From the NCBI GenBank assembly GCA_050247155.1, contig JBFWUS010000010.1, positions 24,282-88,281 of the forward strand: a DNA stretch of 64,000 nt, given 5' to 3'. The DNA is from Mesorhizobium_G sp050247155 (GTDB taxonomy: Bacteria; Pseudomonadota; Alphaproteobacteria; Rhizobiales; Rhizobiaceae). Of the stretch, positions 34,197 to 43,266 are shown piece by piece. Position numbers and translations under genes: made by a program. The stretch's first letter is position 1. Each line of letters opens with the position of its first letter. The notes under the pieces were generated by a model. It saw only the letters and a program-made list of their open reading frames with translations. It was not told the origin of the DNA and did no database searches.

Positions 34197-34819
34197 ATGC
34201 CGAAGGTGTTCCATCCCACTACCTCCGCATGCCCTTCGCGACCAAGGGCATGCAGGTCGGGCTGTTCGGCGGATCGTTCAATCCGCCGCATGCCGGCCAT
34301 GCGTTGGTGGCGGAAATCGCCTTGCGCCGGCTCGCGCTCGACCAGCTCTGGTGGATCGTCACACCCGGCAATCCGCTGAAAAGCACACGCGAGCTGGCTC
34401 CTTTGCCGGAACGCTTGGCCCTTTCGGAAAAGATCGCCGAAGACCCGCGCATCAAGGTCACGGCCTTCGAGGCGGCCTACAAGACCCGTTATACGGCGGA
34501 CACGCTGTCCCTGATCAAGCGCCGCAATCCCGGCGTCGATTTCGTCTGGATCATGGGCGCGGACAATCTGCGGGATTTCCATCGCTGGCAGCGCTGGCGG
34601 CAAATCGCCATGACTTTCCCGATCGCTGTCATCGACCGGCCCGGGGCGACGCTGTCATTCCTGTCGTCGGTGATGGCAAAGACATTCGACTACGCGCGTA
34701 TCGATGAAGCCGACGCGCCGACGTTAGCGCATCATCAGGCGCCGGCGTGGACATTTATCCACGGCCCGCGCTCGCTGCTGTCATCGACAGCGATCCGCCA
34801 GGGCAAAATGCCAGCCTGA
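34193..34819 (+). CDS. nadD: Nicotinate-nucleotide adenylyltransferase
   Basis: A 208-residue enzyme making NaAD from NaMN and ATP. GLFGGSFNPPHAGH is the nucleotidyltransferase motif, with WWIVTPGNPLK, FVWIMGADN and the C-terminal LSSTAIRQG. The start at 34193 overlaps the toxin stop; SHYLRMP upstream of the core looks genuinely coding, but ATG at 34229 is an alternative. Its last 85 bases overlap the antisense 3' end of the GH144-like gene. rsfS and rlmH, usual partners, follow further on. Confidence 0.95.
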   Translation: MNAEGVPSHYLRMPFATKGMQVGLFGGSFNPPHAGHALVAEIALRRLALDQLWWIVTPGNPLKSTRELAPLPERLALSEKIAEDPRIKVTAFEAAYKTRYTADTLSLIKRRNPGVDFVWIMGADNLRDFHRWQRWRQIAMTFPIAVIDRPGATLSFLSSVMAKTFDYARIDEADAPTLAHHQAPAWTFIHGPRSLLSSTAIRQGKMPA

Positions 34820-36117
34820 CCGTCATGCCGGGTGGCGTCGGCCGACCTGTCCAGCCAGGGGCTTTGAAAGCCGAGCTTTGCCAATCCAGTTTGCGCTTGT
34901 CGCGACTGCATAAAAAGCCGCCACAGCAGCCCCGTGCGGTGGTTCTCGATCATCGCGACGATCGGGCCTTGGTCGATGGCGAGGTAGGTGCGCGCATACC
35001 AGTTGCGTTCGTCCGAAAAGGCGTCGACGAAGCCATAGCGGCCCCAGATCTTGTGCGCCGGACGCTTCAGGAAGCCACGCAGCGCGCACATTGCCTCACG
35101 AGGCACATAAGGAAAGCTCGACAACGCGGCGCTCGGCGTGATGACGCCAATATCGTGCAACGGGCTGTGTGCGCCATAGCGGCGAGGCCCATGGCTTGCG
35201 GTCAGCCCCCAGCAGTCCGGTCCGTAGCCTTTGAAGCCGTGCGGATTGGCGACGCAATGGGCGTGGTTGATACGTGCGTGCCGCAGATTCTGCTCCCAAT
35301 AGTCGGCGTGACGGTCCCGCAGGCCGCGCGGATCGAGCCCGCAGAAGGAGTAATGCGCGAAGAAAAGCGGCCCGCCAAAATCGATGCCTAGCGGTAACTC
35401 GACCCCGTGGAACAGCTTGCCGTTTCGGAACGAGGGCGAGGCGACGAAGCCGTCATGGTAGATGTCAGGATCGATCGGATATGTTTCGGATGCCGCAGCC
35501 AGGACATAGGCGATCAGGCATTCGTTCCAGCCTGCGATGCGCAGATTGAGGTCCCAACCATAATTGGGGCTCCAGTGCCAGGTGAGGTGGCGCTCGCCGC
35601 GCGTGAACCACGCCCAGTTCACCTGGCCCCACAGCCGCTCGATGCGGTCGCGTAACGGCGCTTCGTTGGCCTGGCCGAAATGGGCCTGCGCGCAGATCAG
35701 GCCCTGGAACAGCAATGCCGTTTCGACGAGATCGACGCCGTCGTCCTGCCGCGAGAACGGGATGGCCGCGCCGGTCTGCCCGTTCAGGAAATGCGGATAG
35801 GCGCCGTGGTGGCGCTCCGCCCTCTCAAGAAAAGACAATATCTGGTCGATCCGCTCAAGGGCCTGTGCCCGGGAAATCCATCCGCGCTGGACGGCGACGA
35901 CAATCGCCATGATGCCGAAGCCGGTTCCGCCAACGGCGATGATGTCGTTGACGGGATCGCCTGTGGTCTTTTGCCGGTCGCGGGCGCAACCGCTCGCCGG
36001 ATGCGCCCCGTCCCAGAAATAGCGAAATGTCTGGCGCGTTACTGCTTCCAGAAGCCGGTCGTCTTCCCAGGCCGCATCCGGTATCTGCCGCAACGACGAT
36101 TTGGATTTGACGATCAT
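34735..36117 (-). CDS. GH144-like glucoamylase-family protein
   Basis: A 460-residue protein of the glucoamylase-like (alpha/alpha)6-barrel family that includes GH144 endo-beta-1,2-glucanases. Seen: QTFRYFWDGAHPASG, VGGTGFGIMAIVVA, WHWSPNYGWDLNLRIAGWNE, GLDPRGLRDRHADYW and CWGLTASHGP, family landmarks around the acidic active site. There is no signal peptide, so it may act on cytoplasmic beta-glucans, but this is inference. AGGGA precedes the ATG at 36117. Its last 28 codons run antisense through nadD, suggesting loss of an earlier stop. Confidence 0.8.
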   Translation of the reverse strand: MIVKSKSSLRQIPDAAWEDDRLLEAVTRQTFRYFWDGAHPASGCARDRQKTTGDPVNDIIAVGGTGFGIMAIVVAVQRGWISRAQALERIDQILSFLERAERHHGAYPHFLNGQTGAAIPFSRQDDGVDLVETALLFQGLICAQAHFGQANEAPLRDRIERLWGQVNWAWFTRGERHLTWHWSPNYGWDLNLRIAGWNECLIAYVLAAASETYPIDPDIYHDGFVASPSFRNGKLFHGVELPLGIDFGGPLFFAHYSFCGLDPRGLRDRHADYWEQNLRHARINHAHCVANPHGFKGYGPDCWGLTASHGPRRYGAHSPLHDIGVITPSAALSSFPYVPREAMCALRGFLKRPAHKIWGRYGFVDAFSDERNWYARTYLAIDQGPIVAMIENHRTGLLWRLFMQSRQAQTGLAKLGFQSPWLDRSADATRHDGQAGILPWRIAVDDSSERGPWINVHAGA

Positions 36118-36282
36118 TGTCCCTGCGCCGGAGCGCATTCTGTCGAAAATAGTGTTGGCAGCTCGGCACCTGATGCCGCCGCGCCGCACTATGCGCACGA
36201 ATCGGGCCTCGGTCGGGCGACACGTCTTGAAACTGTTAAGGAACTGCGCCTATCTTTCGTTTGTTATCACCTTGCAGGTGAT

Positions 36283-36723
36283 TTGGTTGTTCTTGAACGG
36301 AAAGGAAAGAACCTGAGAACAGCATTGCGACGGAAGGCCGACATCGCGCCTTCTTCGGCCGGGATCAGCGGCTTTGACGCTTCCTCCCGCGCCCTCGACA
36401 CGGTCCTTGCCAGTTTGGAAGACTCCAAGGCCGAAGATATCGTCTCCATCGACATCCACAAGAAGTCCAGCCTCGGCGACCATATGGTCATCGCCTCGGG
36501 CCGGTCGAACCGTCATGTTGCGGCGGTGTCTGACCACCTGATCAAGGCGCTGAAAGACGCCGGTTTGGGCAATGCCCGCGTCGAAGGTCTGCCGGCCGCC
36601 GACTGGGTGCTGGTCGATGCCGGCGATGTGATCGTGCATGTCTTCCGCCCCGAGATTCGCGAGTTCTACAACATCGAAAAGATGTGGCAGGCGCCGGACC
36701 TCGAGGAAGAGACGATTCACTAG
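36283..36723 (+). CDS. rsfS: Ribosome silencing factor RsfS
   Basis: A protein of about 146 residues that binds L14 on the 50S subunit and blocks subunit joining. The core is clear: LASLEDSKAEDIVSIDIHKK, GDHMVIASGRSNRHV, GLPAADWVLVDAGDVIVHVF and EFYNIEKMW. No ATG is available; TTG at 36283 is chosen, but CTG at 36313 or TTG at 36325 are possible, so the N-terminus is uncertain. It leads an rsfS-rlmH pair. Confidence 0.9.
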   Translation: MVVLERKGKNLRTALRRKADIAPSSAGISGFDASSRALDTVLASLEDSKAEDIVSIDIHKKSSLGDHMVIASGRSNRHVAAVSDHLIKALKDAGLGNARVEGLPAADWVLVDAGDVIVHVFRPEIREFYNIEKMWQAPDLEEETIH

Positions 36724-36739
36724 CCACGAGGCAAAGGCT

Positions 36740-37222
36740 GTGCGTATCGGTGTGTATGCCGTGGGCCGAATGAAATCGGGCCCGGAACGGGAACTTGCCG
36801 ATCGCTATTTCGATCGTTTCGCCAAGCTCGGCGCCGGACTTGGCCTAGATTTCGCCGGTGTCGATGAGCTCCCGGAAAGCCGGCATGCCTCGGCTGATTT
36901 GCGAAAGCGTGACGAGGCCGAGCGGCTGCTTGCGCGCATGCCCGCGGGCGCGGCATTGATCATCCTCGACGAGCGCGGCAGGAACCTTTCCTCCGACAAT
37001 TTTTCCGCGCGGCTGGCGTCATTGCGCGACAGCGGGACCCGCGATGCTGCGCTCATCATCGGTGGCCCCGACGGCCACGATTCGACCATACGCGATCGAG
37101 CCGCTCTTGTTCTATCCTTCGGCGCACAAACCTGGCCGCATCAGATGGTGCGCTTCATGCTGGCCGAGCAGCTTTATCGAGCCGCGACGATTTTGGCCGG
37201 CCATCCGTATCATCGGGAGTAG
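36740..37222 (+). CDS. rlmH: 23S rRNA pseudouridine-1915 N3-methyltransferase
   Basis: A 160-residue SPOUT methyltransferase acting on pseudouridine 1915 in helix 69. Seen are the knot motifs LIILDERGRNLSS and IIGGPDGHD and the typical C-terminus HQMVRFMLAEQLYRA-ILAGHPYHRE. It starts with GTG at 36740, 17 bp after rsfS. Length matches the family. Confidence 0.96.
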   Translation: MRIGVYAVGRMKSGPERELADRYFDRFAKLGAGLGLDFAGVDELPESRHASADLRKRDEAERLLARMPAGAALIILDERGRNLSSDNFSARLASLRDSGTRDAALIIGGPDGHDSTIRDRAALVLSFGAQTWPHQMVRFMLAEQLYRAATILAGHPYHRE

Positions 37223-37335
37223 TCCCTTCGGATAGTGCTTTTTGTGAAAACTGTCGGCACGGCGCACCGCCGGATCATGGTTGATACTTCCTTAAGAAAG
37301 CCGTCGCTAATGTCGGACTTCGGACTTGGACGATC

Positions 37336-38643
37336 ATGCTTCGACGGATGTGGGCACATAGCGGATGGCGGACGGCACTGCGCTGCGTGATCGCGGCCGC
37401 GACGCTGTGCCTGACACTGCCTGCGATCGCACAACAAACAAGCGCCATTCCCGATCCACGAGAAACCAGCCGCGCCGAATTCGAGCAGATCAGCCGCGAA
37501 CTGGTGTTGTCCGATGAAAAGGTTGCGAAACTCGCAGCCGATATCGCCACTTTGCGCAAGGATCACGCGACCATCACCGCCGCGCTGATCCAGTCGGCAA
37601 AGACGGAGAAGAAGCTCAACGAGGATATCGAGGTCATCGGCGAGCGCCTGGCGCGGCAGAAAGGCCAGGAGGACGCGATCCGAAAGTCACTCTGGGCCCG
37701 TCGTGACGTGCTGGCCGAGGTGCTTGGTGGTCTGGAGCGCATGGGCCTCAATCCCCCGCCGGCCATTCTGGTGACACCGCAGGATGCGCTTTCGTCGGTC
37801 CGCAGCGCCATCCTGCTGGGCGCGGTCGTGCCGGAGCTGCGGCAGGAGACCGACGCCATCATGGCCGATCTTACTGAATTGTCCCGCCTTTCGGCCTCCA
37901 TTCAGGCCGAACGCGACAGGCTGTCCGGCGCGGCGGCAGATCTTCTGGCCGAGAAGAAGAAGCTCACCTTCCTGTTGAATGAGAAGGAACGCTTGCGCGG
38001 CGAAAACGAGACCGAACTTGAGGCTGAGCGCGATCGGGCAGCTGAATTGGCCCGCAAATCGAAAAATCTCAAAGATTTGATCGCCTCCCTGGAAGTGGAG
38101 GCGGAGAAAAAGCGCAAGGCCGAGGAAGCCGAACGCCAGGCCGATGCGGAACAGGCGCGCCGGGAAGACCAACTGGCGGCGATGCCGGTGCCGGAAGACA
38201 ATCGCCTGGTCGGCGCGATCGACTTCGACGCCTTGCGCGGCCAGCTTTCCTTGCCGGTTTCAGGCCGCAGAAGCAAGCGTTTCGGTGACAAGGATGGTCT
38301 TGGCGGGGTCATGCATGGCGACATGGTTGCGACACAATCCGCCGCCATTGTCACCGCGCCGGTCGATGCGAGCGTGCTCTATGCGGGGCCGTTCCGGTCC
38401 TACGGGCAACTCTTGATCCTCAATGCCGGCGATGGCTATCATGTCGTTCTGGCTGGTATGGGCAGAATCACGGTAACGCAGGGCCAGGCGGTGCTGGCTG
38501 GAGAGCCTGTCGGGGCGATGGGCGAGGCCAGAATAGCAAGCGCTGCGGCGCGGGACGTTGGAAGTGGTGTGCCGGAGCTCTATGTAGAGTTCCGGAAGGA
38601 CGGCAAACCCGTTGACCCAGATCGCTGGTGGATGGACCGGTAG
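37336..38643 (+). CDS. EnvC-like murein hydrolase activator (degenerate M23)
   Basis: A 435-residue exported protein: signal peptide (VIAAATLCLTLPAIAQQ), then coiled-coil segments (about 50-115 and 200-280, KKKLTFLLNEKERLRGENE), then a C-terminal LytM/M23 fold. The catalytic HxH is replaced by ELYVEFR, so it should not cleave murein but activate an amidase, as EnvC does. ctpA follows 30 bp later, a classic pairing. Confidence 0.87.
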   Translation: MLRRMWAHSGWRTALRCVIAAATLCLTLPAIAQQTSAIPDPRETSRAEFEQISRELVLSDEKVAKLAADIATLRKDHATITAALIQSAKTEKKLNEDIEVIGERLARQKGQEDAIRKSLWARRDVLAEVLGGLERMGLNPPPAILVTPQDALSSVRSAILLGAVVPELRQETDAIMADLTELSRLSASIQAERDRLSGAAADLLAEKKKLTFLLNEKERLRGENETELEAERDRAAELARKSKNLKDLIASLEVEAEKKRKAEEAERQADAEQARREDQLAAMPVPEDNRLVGAIDFDALRGQLSLPVSGRRSKRFGDKDGLGGVMHGDMVATQSAAIVTAPVDASVLYAGPFRSYGQLLILNAGDGYHVVLAGMGRITVTQGQAVLAGEPVGAMGEARIASAAARDVGSGVPELYVEFRKDGKPVDPDRWWMDR

Positions 38644-38673
38644 GCTTGGGTGGGAGCTCTGGAAGGACTGTTG

Positions 38674-39999
38674 ATGATGCGCAAATTGTCCCTGCTGGTG
38701 GCCGGAGCGCTGATGGGCGCTTCCGCGATGAGCCTCGTCTATGGCGGCGTCGGCTCGCCAGCCAATGCGGCAGGTTCCGACACTTACCGGCAACTCGCCG
38801 TCTTCGGCGATATTTTCGAGCGCGTGCGCGCCCAATATGTCACGCCTCCGGATGATAAGTCGCTGGTTGAGAACGCCATCAACGGGATGCTGACCTCGCT
38901 TGACCCGCATTCCTCCTATCTCAATCCGGACGCCGCGAAGGACATGCGCGTCCAGACTAAGGGCGAATTCGGCGGCCTCGGCATCGAGGTCACCATGGAA
39001 AACGAGCTGGTGAAGGTGATCACGCCGATCGACGATACGCCAGCCGCCAAGGCTGGGGTGCTGGCCGGCGATTTTATCGCCAAGATCGACGGTGACGAGG
39101 TTCGCGGTCTGACGCTGAACGATGCCGTCGAGAAGATGCGCGGTCCAGTCAACACGCCGATCAAGCTGACCATCCTGCGGCAAGGCGCAGACAAGCCGAT
39201 CGAGCTGACGGTCGTGCGCGACATCATCAAGGTGAAGGCCGTGAAATACCGCGTCGAGAACGACGTCGGCTACATGAAGATCACGTCTTTCACCGAAAAA
39301 ACCTTCGACGATCTCGACAAGGCGATCGAGGCTATTCAAAAGGACGTGCCTGCCGACAAGCTGAAGGGTTACGTGCTCGACCTGCGCTTGAACCCTGGCG
39401 GCCTGCTCGACCAGGCGGTCAGCGTTTCCGATACCTTCCTAGATCGCGGCGAGATCGTCTCGACGCGCGGTCGCGATCCGAAGGATGTTTCGCGCTTCGA
39501 TTCCCGTCCGGGTGATATGATCGATGGCAAGCCGCTGATCGTGCTGATCAATGGCGGGTCGGCCTCGGCCTCGGAAATCGTCGCCGGCGCGCTGCAGGAT
39601 CATCGCCGCGCCACGGTCGTCGGCACGCAGTCCTTCGGCAAGGGCTCGGTGCAGACGATCATTCCGCTCGCCGAAAATGGCGCGCTGCGGCTGACGACGG
39701 CGCTCTATTACACGCCGTCAGGCAAATCGATCCAGGGCAAGGGCATCACGCCCGACATCAAGATTGAGCAGCCTCTGCCTGATGAACTGAGAGGCCGCGA
39801 TCTGACGCGGGGCGAGTCTGACCTCAAAGGTCACATCAAGGGCCAGGAGGAAAGCGACGAGGGTTCGGGGTCTGCCGCTTATGTCCCGCCGGAAGCCAAG
39901 GACGATATCCAGCTCAACTACGCGCTCGACTTGCTGCGCGGGGTCAAGACCGATCCAGCCTTCCCGCCGAACCCTGACAAGGCGGCAATGAAGAACTGA
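38674..39999 (+). CDS. ctpA: Carboxy-terminal processing protease (S41)
   Basis: A 441-residue periplasmic protease. A signal peptide (LSLLVAGALMGASAMSLVY) is followed by a PDZ domain (about 90-165, GGLGIEVTMEN) and an S41 catalytic domain with nucleophile S in NGGSASASEI and lysine in FGKGSVQT. It trims envelope proteins in concert with the preceding EnvC-like gene's product. A hairpin terminator follows. ATG at 38677 is nearly equivalent. Confidence 0.95.
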   Translation: MMRKLSLLVAGALMGASAMSLVYGGVGSPANAAGSDTYRQLAVFGDIFERVRAQYVTPPDDKSLVENAINGMLTSLDPHSSYLNPDAAKDMRVQTKGEFGGLGIEVTMENELVKVITPIDDTPAAKAGVLAGDFIAKIDGDEVRGLTLNDAVEKMRGPVNTPIKLTILRQGADKPIELTVVRDIIKVKAVKYRVENDVGYMKITSFTEKTFDDLDKAIEAIQKDVPADKLKGYVLDLRLNPGGLLDQAVSVSDTFLDRGEIVSTRGRDPKDVSRFDSRPGDMIDGKPLIVLINGGSASASEIVAGALQDHRRATVVGTQSFGKGSVQTIIPLAENGALRLTTALYYTPSGKSIQGKGITPDIKIEQPLPDELRGRDLTRGESDLKGHIKGQEESDEGSGSAAYVPPEAKDDIQLNYALDLLRGVKTDPAFPPNPDKAAMKN

Positions 40000-40006
40000 G
40001 TTTTGA

Positions 40007-40035
40007 GGGCGGCCCCAAAACGCCGCCCTTCTTCT
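40007..40035 (+). terminator. Rho-independent terminator after ctpA
   Basis: GGGCGGC and GCCGCCC form a seven-bp stem around CCCCAAAAC-type loop sequence, followed by TTCTTCT. It lies just past the ctpA stop. Confidence 0.65.
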
Positions 40036-40230
40036 GTAACTTGTATCCAGTGTAGTCGGGTGTTGATGTGGCATCCGGCTTTATTGGTGATTCGCCACAG
40101 GCGCAGAGGGAGATAAACGCAGTGCCAGATCGTTCCGCATCCGACGGACTCGCTGCGAGGTCCACCATGCGGGGACGTTGCGCATGACCGTGTTGCCATC
40201 GACGTCCGACCGATCTGAAGGCAAACCGTT

Positions 40231-41409
40231 GTGAGGGAAATCGACCGACCGCTGGGCCAAACCCTGCGTCAGCAAAAGAAGCCGCGGCGGCAAATCGGCA
40301 TCCGCAGAAGCGCCATCATAGCGGCCGCCAGCGTGGGGGGCATTTTGGCGGTGTCGACCCTTATCGCCTTGCGCGAGGATGGGCTGGAGAGGCCGGCGCC
40401 CGTCGTAGTCGCCGTGGCCAAGCCGGAGCCGCCTGCACCGGCCAAAGCGGTCGAGCCCGCCAAGCCGGTTCAACCGCCTCCGCCGGTCGAAGCCTTGTCG
40501 GCTGAAGGGGCCAAGATCATCAAGGTGCCGCGCGAGCAGCTTCCAGCACCGGCCGCTACTGGCACAATCACGGTATCGGATCCTTCCGCCGCGAATTTCA
40601 ATCCGCGTACTGCGCATATGCCCGATCGCGCACTGATCGAGGAGTCGCCGGAGGGGCCTCTCCCAAAACGGGGCGCCGATGGCCGCCGGCCGGCTGATGC
40701 CTATGCGCGCCCCTGGTCCGGTACGCGCGGCGCGCGTGTGGCTATCGTCATAGGCGGCTTGGCGGTCTCACAGACAGGCACGCAGTCGGCGATCGGCAGA
40801 TTGCCGCCGGAAGTGACTTTGGCTTTTGCGTCCCAAGGCAACAGCATCCAACGCTGGATGCAATCTGCCAGGCAGCGCGGCCATGAGATCTTGATGCAAG
40901 TGCCGCTGGAGCCCTTCGACTATCCGACAGTCAATCCCGGCCGGGCGACACTGACCGTCGATGCGGCGCCGCAGGAGAATATCGACAATCTGCACTGGGC
41001 GTTGGCGCGCACGACAAATTATACCGGTGTGATGAACTATATGGGCGGGCGTTTCGTCGCCGACGCGCGAGCAACCGGTTCGATGATGGCGGAGCTGGGA
41101 AAACGCGGATTGCTCTATCTGGATGACGGCACGACTGCGCGCAGCACCGCGCCCGACCAAGCGGTCAAGAACGGCGTTCCTGTGGCCACCAGCGACTTAA
41201 TTATCGATGGTGTGCGCGAACGTGGCGCGATCCTGAAGAAGCTCGACCAGCTCGAAAACACCGCCCGGGCCAAAGGCTTTGCCATCGGAACAGGTTCCGC
41301 CTTCGACCAGACGGTGGATGCGGTGACGACGTGGGTGAACGAGGCCAAAAAACGCGGCATAGAGATCGTGCCGATCTCGGCGGTGACGAGAGATCCCGAA
41401 AAGAGCTGA
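40231..41409 (+). CDS. Divergent polysaccharide deacetylase family protein
   Basis: A 392-residue membrane-anchored protein: a basic N-terminus, one TM helix (about 27-48), a proline-rich linker (PAPAKAVEPAKPVQPPPP) and a C-terminal deacetylase-like barrel with VAIVIGGLA, HEILMQVPLEPFDYP, NYMGGRFVAD and YLDDGTTARS. This is the divergent deacetylase (DUF610) family often found near ctpA. Substrate unknown. It starts with GTG. rppH follows 3 bp later. Confidence 0.85.
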   Translation: MREIDRPLGQTLRQQKKPRRQIGIRRSAIIAAASVGGILAVSTLIALREDGLERPAPVVVAVAKPEPPAPAKAVEPAKPVQPPPPVEALSAEGAKIIKVPREQLPAPAATGTITVSDPSAANFNPRTAHMPDRALIEESPEGPLPKRGADGRRPADAYARPWSGTRGARVAIVIGGLAVSQTGTQSAIGRLPPEVTLAFASQGNSIQRWMQSARQRGHEILMQVPLEPFDYPTVNPGRATLTVDAAPQENIDNLHWALARTTNYTGVMNYMGGRFVADARATGSMMAELGKRGLLYLDDGTTARSTAPDQAVKNGVPVATSDLIIDGVRERGAILKKLDQLENTARAKGFAIGTGSAFDQTVDAVTTWVNEAKKRGIEIVPISAVTRDPEKS

Positions 41410-41412
41410 ACA

Positions 41413-41949
41413 ATGACAAAGAAGTCGAAAAGGCCCGTCGATCCGGCGGACTTGCCCTATCGCCCATGTGTCGGCGTGATGATCCTCAATGCCGATGGGC
41501 TCGTCTGGGTCGGCCATCGCAAGCACAAGAGCGATGACGAGGTCGGCCAGCGCACGCAGCTCTGGCAAATGCCGCAAGGCGGCATCGACAGGGGCGAGGA
41601 TCCCGTCGAGGCGGCGCATCGCGAGGTTTTCGAAGAGACCGGCATGAAAAGCATCAAGCTGATCGCCGAGGCGCCGAACTGGATCAACTACGACCTGCCA
41701 ACCGACCGCATCGGCATCACCTGGGGCGGCAAATATCGCGGCCAGACGCAGAAATGGTTCGCCTTCCGCTTCCATGGCGACGAGCGGGAAATCCGCATCG
41801 ACCCACCGCCCGGCGGGCACGAGGCGGAATTCGACCAATGGTCATGGCGGGAGATGGGTGATTTGACTGGATTGATCGTGCCGTTCAAGCGCAAGGTTTA
41901 TGAGGAAGTGGTGTCGGTCTTTGCACATCTGGCGGGGAGCAAGGAATAG
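41413..41949 (+). CDS. rppH: RNA pyrophosphohydrolase
   Basis: A 178-residue Nudix enzyme that removes pyrophosphate from 5' ends of mRNA and starts decay. The Nudix box is complete: GGIDRGEDPVEAAHREVF then EETG. LPYRPCVGVMI and LWQMPQGG precede it. The ATG is three bases after the previous stop, so it belongs to that operon. Confidence 0.95.
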   Translation: MTKKSKRPVDPADLPYRPCVGVMILNADGLVWVGHRKHKSDDEVGQRTQLWQMPQGGIDRGEDPVEAAHREVFEETGMKSIKLIAEAPNWINYDLPTDRIGITWGGKYRGQTQKWFAFRFHGDEREIRIDPPPGGHEAEFDQWSWREMGDLTGLIVPFKRKVYEEVVSVFAHLAGSKE

Positions 41950-42090
41950 CCGAAGATCACCATTCGCCCCTACGTCTGGCCAATCTGGTGAACGAATTTC
42001 GCCAGCGGTTGGACATGCAATAATCAATAGGTGCTGACCCAGTTCCATCCGCCAGAAAAGCGGGCTAGGCTTCGTTTTGAAATCAAGGGG

Positions 42091-43254
42091 ATGGGTTCAA
42101 AAATGGCGGGCGGCACATCGAGTTTGTCCAGGCAGCCCGCCGCTACTGAAACATCGACTGGTCCCACCGTCACGGTCGCTGGCGCGATCCTCACCATTGA
42201 TCTTGCCGCCGTGCGTGAAAACTACCGACGGCTGAAGGCGCGGCTCGGCGGGAAACCGTGTGCCGCCGTCGTCAAAGCCGATGGTTACGGCCTCGGCGCG
42301 GTGGAGGTCGCCAAGGCGCTGATGCCGGAGGGCTGCGATACATTCTTCGTCGCGCATCTTTCCGAAGGCCTAAACCTCCGCGCCGCCATCGGAAACGCGC
42401 CAACGATCTATGTGCTGAACGGTCTCGCACCCGACAGCGAGGCCGATGCTGTTGCCGCTGGCTTGCGCCCTGTCCTAAATAGCCTCGACCAGCTCTCGAC
42501 ATGGCGCGACGCCGCCAAGGTGGCAGGCCGAACGTTGCCAGCCGCGGTGCAAGTCGACAGCGGCATGTCGCGTCTCGGCATGGCGCCTTCCGAAGTCGAC
42601 GAAATCGCCGGCAGCAGCGACGCCTTCGCTGGGATCGACGTGACGTTGGTGATGAGCCATCTCGCCTGCGCCGACGAGCCCGAGCATCCGGCCAACGAGA
42701 TGCAACGGATCAATTTCGAGGCTTTGCGGCGCAAATTGCCGCCCGCGCCTGCCTCTTTCGCAAACTCATCCGGCATTTTCCTCGGCAAGCCCTTCCACTT
42801 CGACCTCGGCCGGCCGGGAGTGGCGCTTTACGGGGTCAATCCGACGCCGGGCGAGCCGAATCCGATGGTCCCGGTCGTGCGGCTCGATGTGAAGGTCGTG
42901 CAGACGCGCGAGATAGGCGATGGCGTCGGCATCGGCTATGGCTACGCCTCACGCGCCCGGCTCGCCATGCGGCTGGCAACGATCGCGCTGGGATACGCAG
43001 ACGGCTGGCATCGTCGCGCCGCCGGCGCGGCGTGGTTCGAGGGCGAGCGCTTGCCCTTTGCGGGACGTGTCTCCATGGATTCCATCATTCTGGACATCAC
43101 CAGCCTACCGCCGGGCCAGCTGAAGGCAGGCGATCTGGTCGAACTGATTGGACCAAAGCAAACTGTCGACGATGTCGCTGACTATGCCGGCACGATCGGC
43201 TACGAGATTTTGACCGGCTTGGGCAGCCGGTTTCATCGCGTCTACCAAGGCTAA
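42091..43254 (+). CDS. alr: Alanine racemase
   Basis: A 387-residue PLP enzyme interconverting L- and D-alanine. The PLP lysine lies in AAVVKADGYGLGA, VDSGMSRLGM and HLACADEPEH follow, and the second catalytic residue is the tyrosine in GIGYGYASRARL. RVSMDSIILD ends the barrel-domain link. The start at 42091 is preferred to 42031; ATG 42103 is also possible. dadA follows 12 bp later, so this is likely the catabolic (DadX-type) copy. Confidence 0.93.
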   Translation: MGSKMAGGTSSLSRQPAATETSTGPTVTVAGAILTIDLAAVRENYRRLKARLGGKPCAAVVKADGYGLGAVEVAKALMPEGCDTFFVAHLSEGLNLRAAIGNAPTIYVLNGLAPDSEADAVAAGLRPVLNSLDQLSTWRDAAKVAGRTLPAAVQVDSGMSRLGMAPSEVDEIAGSSDAFAGIDVTLVMSHLACADEPEHPANEMQRINFEALRRKLPPAPASFANSSGIFLGKPFHFDLGRPGVALYGVNPTPGEPNPMVPVVRLDVKVVQTREIGDGVGIGYGYASRARLAMRLATIALGYADGWHRRAAGAAWFEGERLPFAGRVSMDSIILDITSLPPGQLKAGDLVELIGPKQTVDDVADYAGTIGYEILTGLGSRFHRVYQG

Positions 43255-43266
43255 TTCGAGGGGGCC

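Noticed and set aside
36118..36282. Long rsfS N-terminal extension from the open frame beginning at 35680
   Set aside because: That part is antisense to the GH144-like gene and lacks a start with a ribosome site near known RsfS N-termini.
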